Of a stretch of DNA of 5,362 nucleotides, positions 4,715-5,362 are shown in pieces. The number at the start of each line of letters is the position of its first letter. Position 1 is the stretch's first letter. The notes under the pieces were generated by a model. The model was not told the origin of the DNA. It ran no database searches and saw only the letters and a program-made list of their open reading frames with translations. Origin of the DNA: Paratractidigestivibacter sp963640745 (GTDB lineage: Bacteria > Actinomycetota > Coriobacteriia > Coriobacteriales > Atopobiaceae); NCBI GenBank assembly GCA_963640745.1, contig CAVIBB010000140.1, positions 1 to 5,362 on the forward strand, given 5' to 3'. The position numbers and the translations under genes were made by a program.

Positions 4715-5362
4715 CTACTCGTAGTCGTTCGTGGCCTCGACGAAGCTCTTGAGCATCTCCTCGGAGTCCTTGCGGCCGCGGGCAAGCTCGGCGGCGGCGA
4801 CGACCGGCACCCAATACATGATCTTCTGCTTGGGCATGTTGGCCTTCGCAGAGTACAGGTCGAGGTACTTCTCGGCCAGCTCGGCGTGGTACATCTTAAA
4901 GAGGATGTACGTCATGGCGGCGTCGGCCTCGGGCAGGCCACGGGTCACGTGGGCCCAGTCGACCACGTAAGCCTTGCCGTCCTCGCCGATGATGACGTTC
5001 GACGGGTTGAAGTCGCCGTGGCAGATGTACTTGTGGCCGCGCATGCGGTCGGCGCGCATCTCGAGCTCGTAGCGCTGGGTGGGGTCGAGGTCCTTGACCT
5101 TCTCGATCATCGTCTTGAACTTGGCGCGCTGGCTGTTAAGAAGCTCGGGGGCCTTGGTGTTCTGGACGCTGACCTGCAGATCGACGAACTTGGCGAGGAT
5201 CTCGTCCTTCATGGCGTCGTCGGCCTCGTCCATGAGCTTGCGGACGGTCGTGCCCGGGATGTACTCGTGGGAGAGCGCCCAGCCGCCGTCGGCCGTCTGG
5301 GAGACCTCAATGACCTTAGGAGCCGCGACGCCGGCCTCGGCCACGCGGGAGAGGTTCAGGGC
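4715..5362 (-). CDS. Aminoglycoside phosphotransferase/choline kinase-fold protein, partial
   Basis: The last 215 codons of a gene whose start lies beyond the right edge; the visible frame opens with ALNLSRVAEAG, which reads as continuous N-lobe sequence. The GTG at 5342-5344 is therefore not the start. The N-lobe end shows APKVIEV and a hinge-like SHEYIPGTTV. The catalytic loop is CHGDFNPSNVII (visible residues 114-125), with catalytic Asp117 and metal-binding Asn122. The DFG-equivalent VVDWAH (133-138) carries Asp135. This is the Brenner-type HxD-x4-N pattern of APH/choline-kinase-like small-molecule kinases, which transfer ATP phosphate to a hydroxyl of an antibiotic, choline, sugar or other small molecule. 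The substrate cannot be assigned and nothing indicates real drug resistance; the housekeeping-like codon use argues for a resident metabolic or orphan kinase. It is followed by a hairpin terminator and then the lipoprotein gene. Confidence 0.85.
   Translation of the reverse strand, partial: ALNLSRVAEAGVAAPKVIEVSQTADGGWALSHEYIPGTTVRKLMDEADDAMKDEILAKFVDLQVSVQNTKAPELLNSQRAKFKTMIEKVKDLDPTQRYELEMRADRMRGHKYICHGDFNPSNVIIGEDGKAYVVDWAHVTRGLPEADAAMTYILFKMYHAELAEKYLDLYSAKANMPKQKIMYWVPVVAAAELARGRKDSEEMLKSFVEATNDYE

Noticed and set aside
4639..4785. N-terminal extension of the lipoprotein to a start at 4785
   Set aside because: It runs through the terminator hairpin and into the phosphotransferase gene and would bury the lipoprotein signal peptide.
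5342..5344. GTG as start of the phosphotransferase
   Set aside because: The upstream frame ALNLSR continues naturally into N-lobe sequence and the ATP-binding N-lobe would be missing, so the gene is cut by the window edge.
1..5362. CRISPR array, insertion sequence, tRNA/rRNA or defence system
   Set aside because: No direct-repeat array, transposase, terminal inverted repeats, cloverleaf or rRNA-like sequence seen; nearly all DNA is accounted for by metabolic genes.

Overview
The window is a GC-rich bacterial chromosome segment with tightly packed genes, Shine-Dalgarno-led starts and a strong preference for G/C at third codon positions. ThyA and DHFR carry sequence variants that I associate from memory with Firmicutes-like homologues (ThyA active site PCAY instead of PCH; DHFR 'MLVRN' instead of the Pro-Trp motif), yet the base composition is high-GC. 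That combination suggests an actinobacterium of the Coriobacteriia (Collinsella/Olsenella-like). This is inference, not something the sequence proves.

Layout, left to right. (1) Positions 1-237, + strand: the C-terminal end of a diacylglycerol-kinase-family lipid kinase. (2) A hairpin at 255-295 that can act as a bidirectional terminator between convergent genes. (3) Positions 322-1371, - strand: a Gfo/Idh/MocA-family NAD(P)-dependent oxidoreductase. (4) Positions 1372-1469: a divergent promoter region with a small dyad overlapping plausible -10 elements for both directions. (5) Positions 1470-4003, + strand: a compact four-gene cluster, almost certainly one operon, encoding an acyl-ACP thioesterase, a MutT-like Nudix hydrolase, thymidylate synthase (thyA) and dihydrofolate reductase (folA). 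Gene junctions are +4 nt, a 1-nt overlap (TAATG) and +8 nt. (6) Positions 4012-4638, - strand: a predicted lipoprotein of unknown function, convergent with folA and only 8 nt from it. (7) A perfect 12-bp hairpin at 4661-4690, just upstream of the lipoprotein start. (8) Positions 4715-5362, - strand: an aminoglycoside-phosphotransferase/choline-kinase-fold protein that runs off the right edge.

How the genes work together: thyA and folA are a classic functional pair. ThyA makes dTMP and oxidises methylene-tetrahydrofolate to dihydrofolate, and DHFR regenerates tetrahydrofolate. The Nudix hydrolase fits alongside as a nucleotide-pool sanitiser. The thioesterase that leads the operon belongs to fatty-acid metabolism and has no obvious link to dTMP synthesis, so its position is the most unusual feature of the layout.

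I found no mobile element, CRISPR array, tRNA, rRNA or clear novel system. The region reads as core housekeeping DNA with a few points worth checking.
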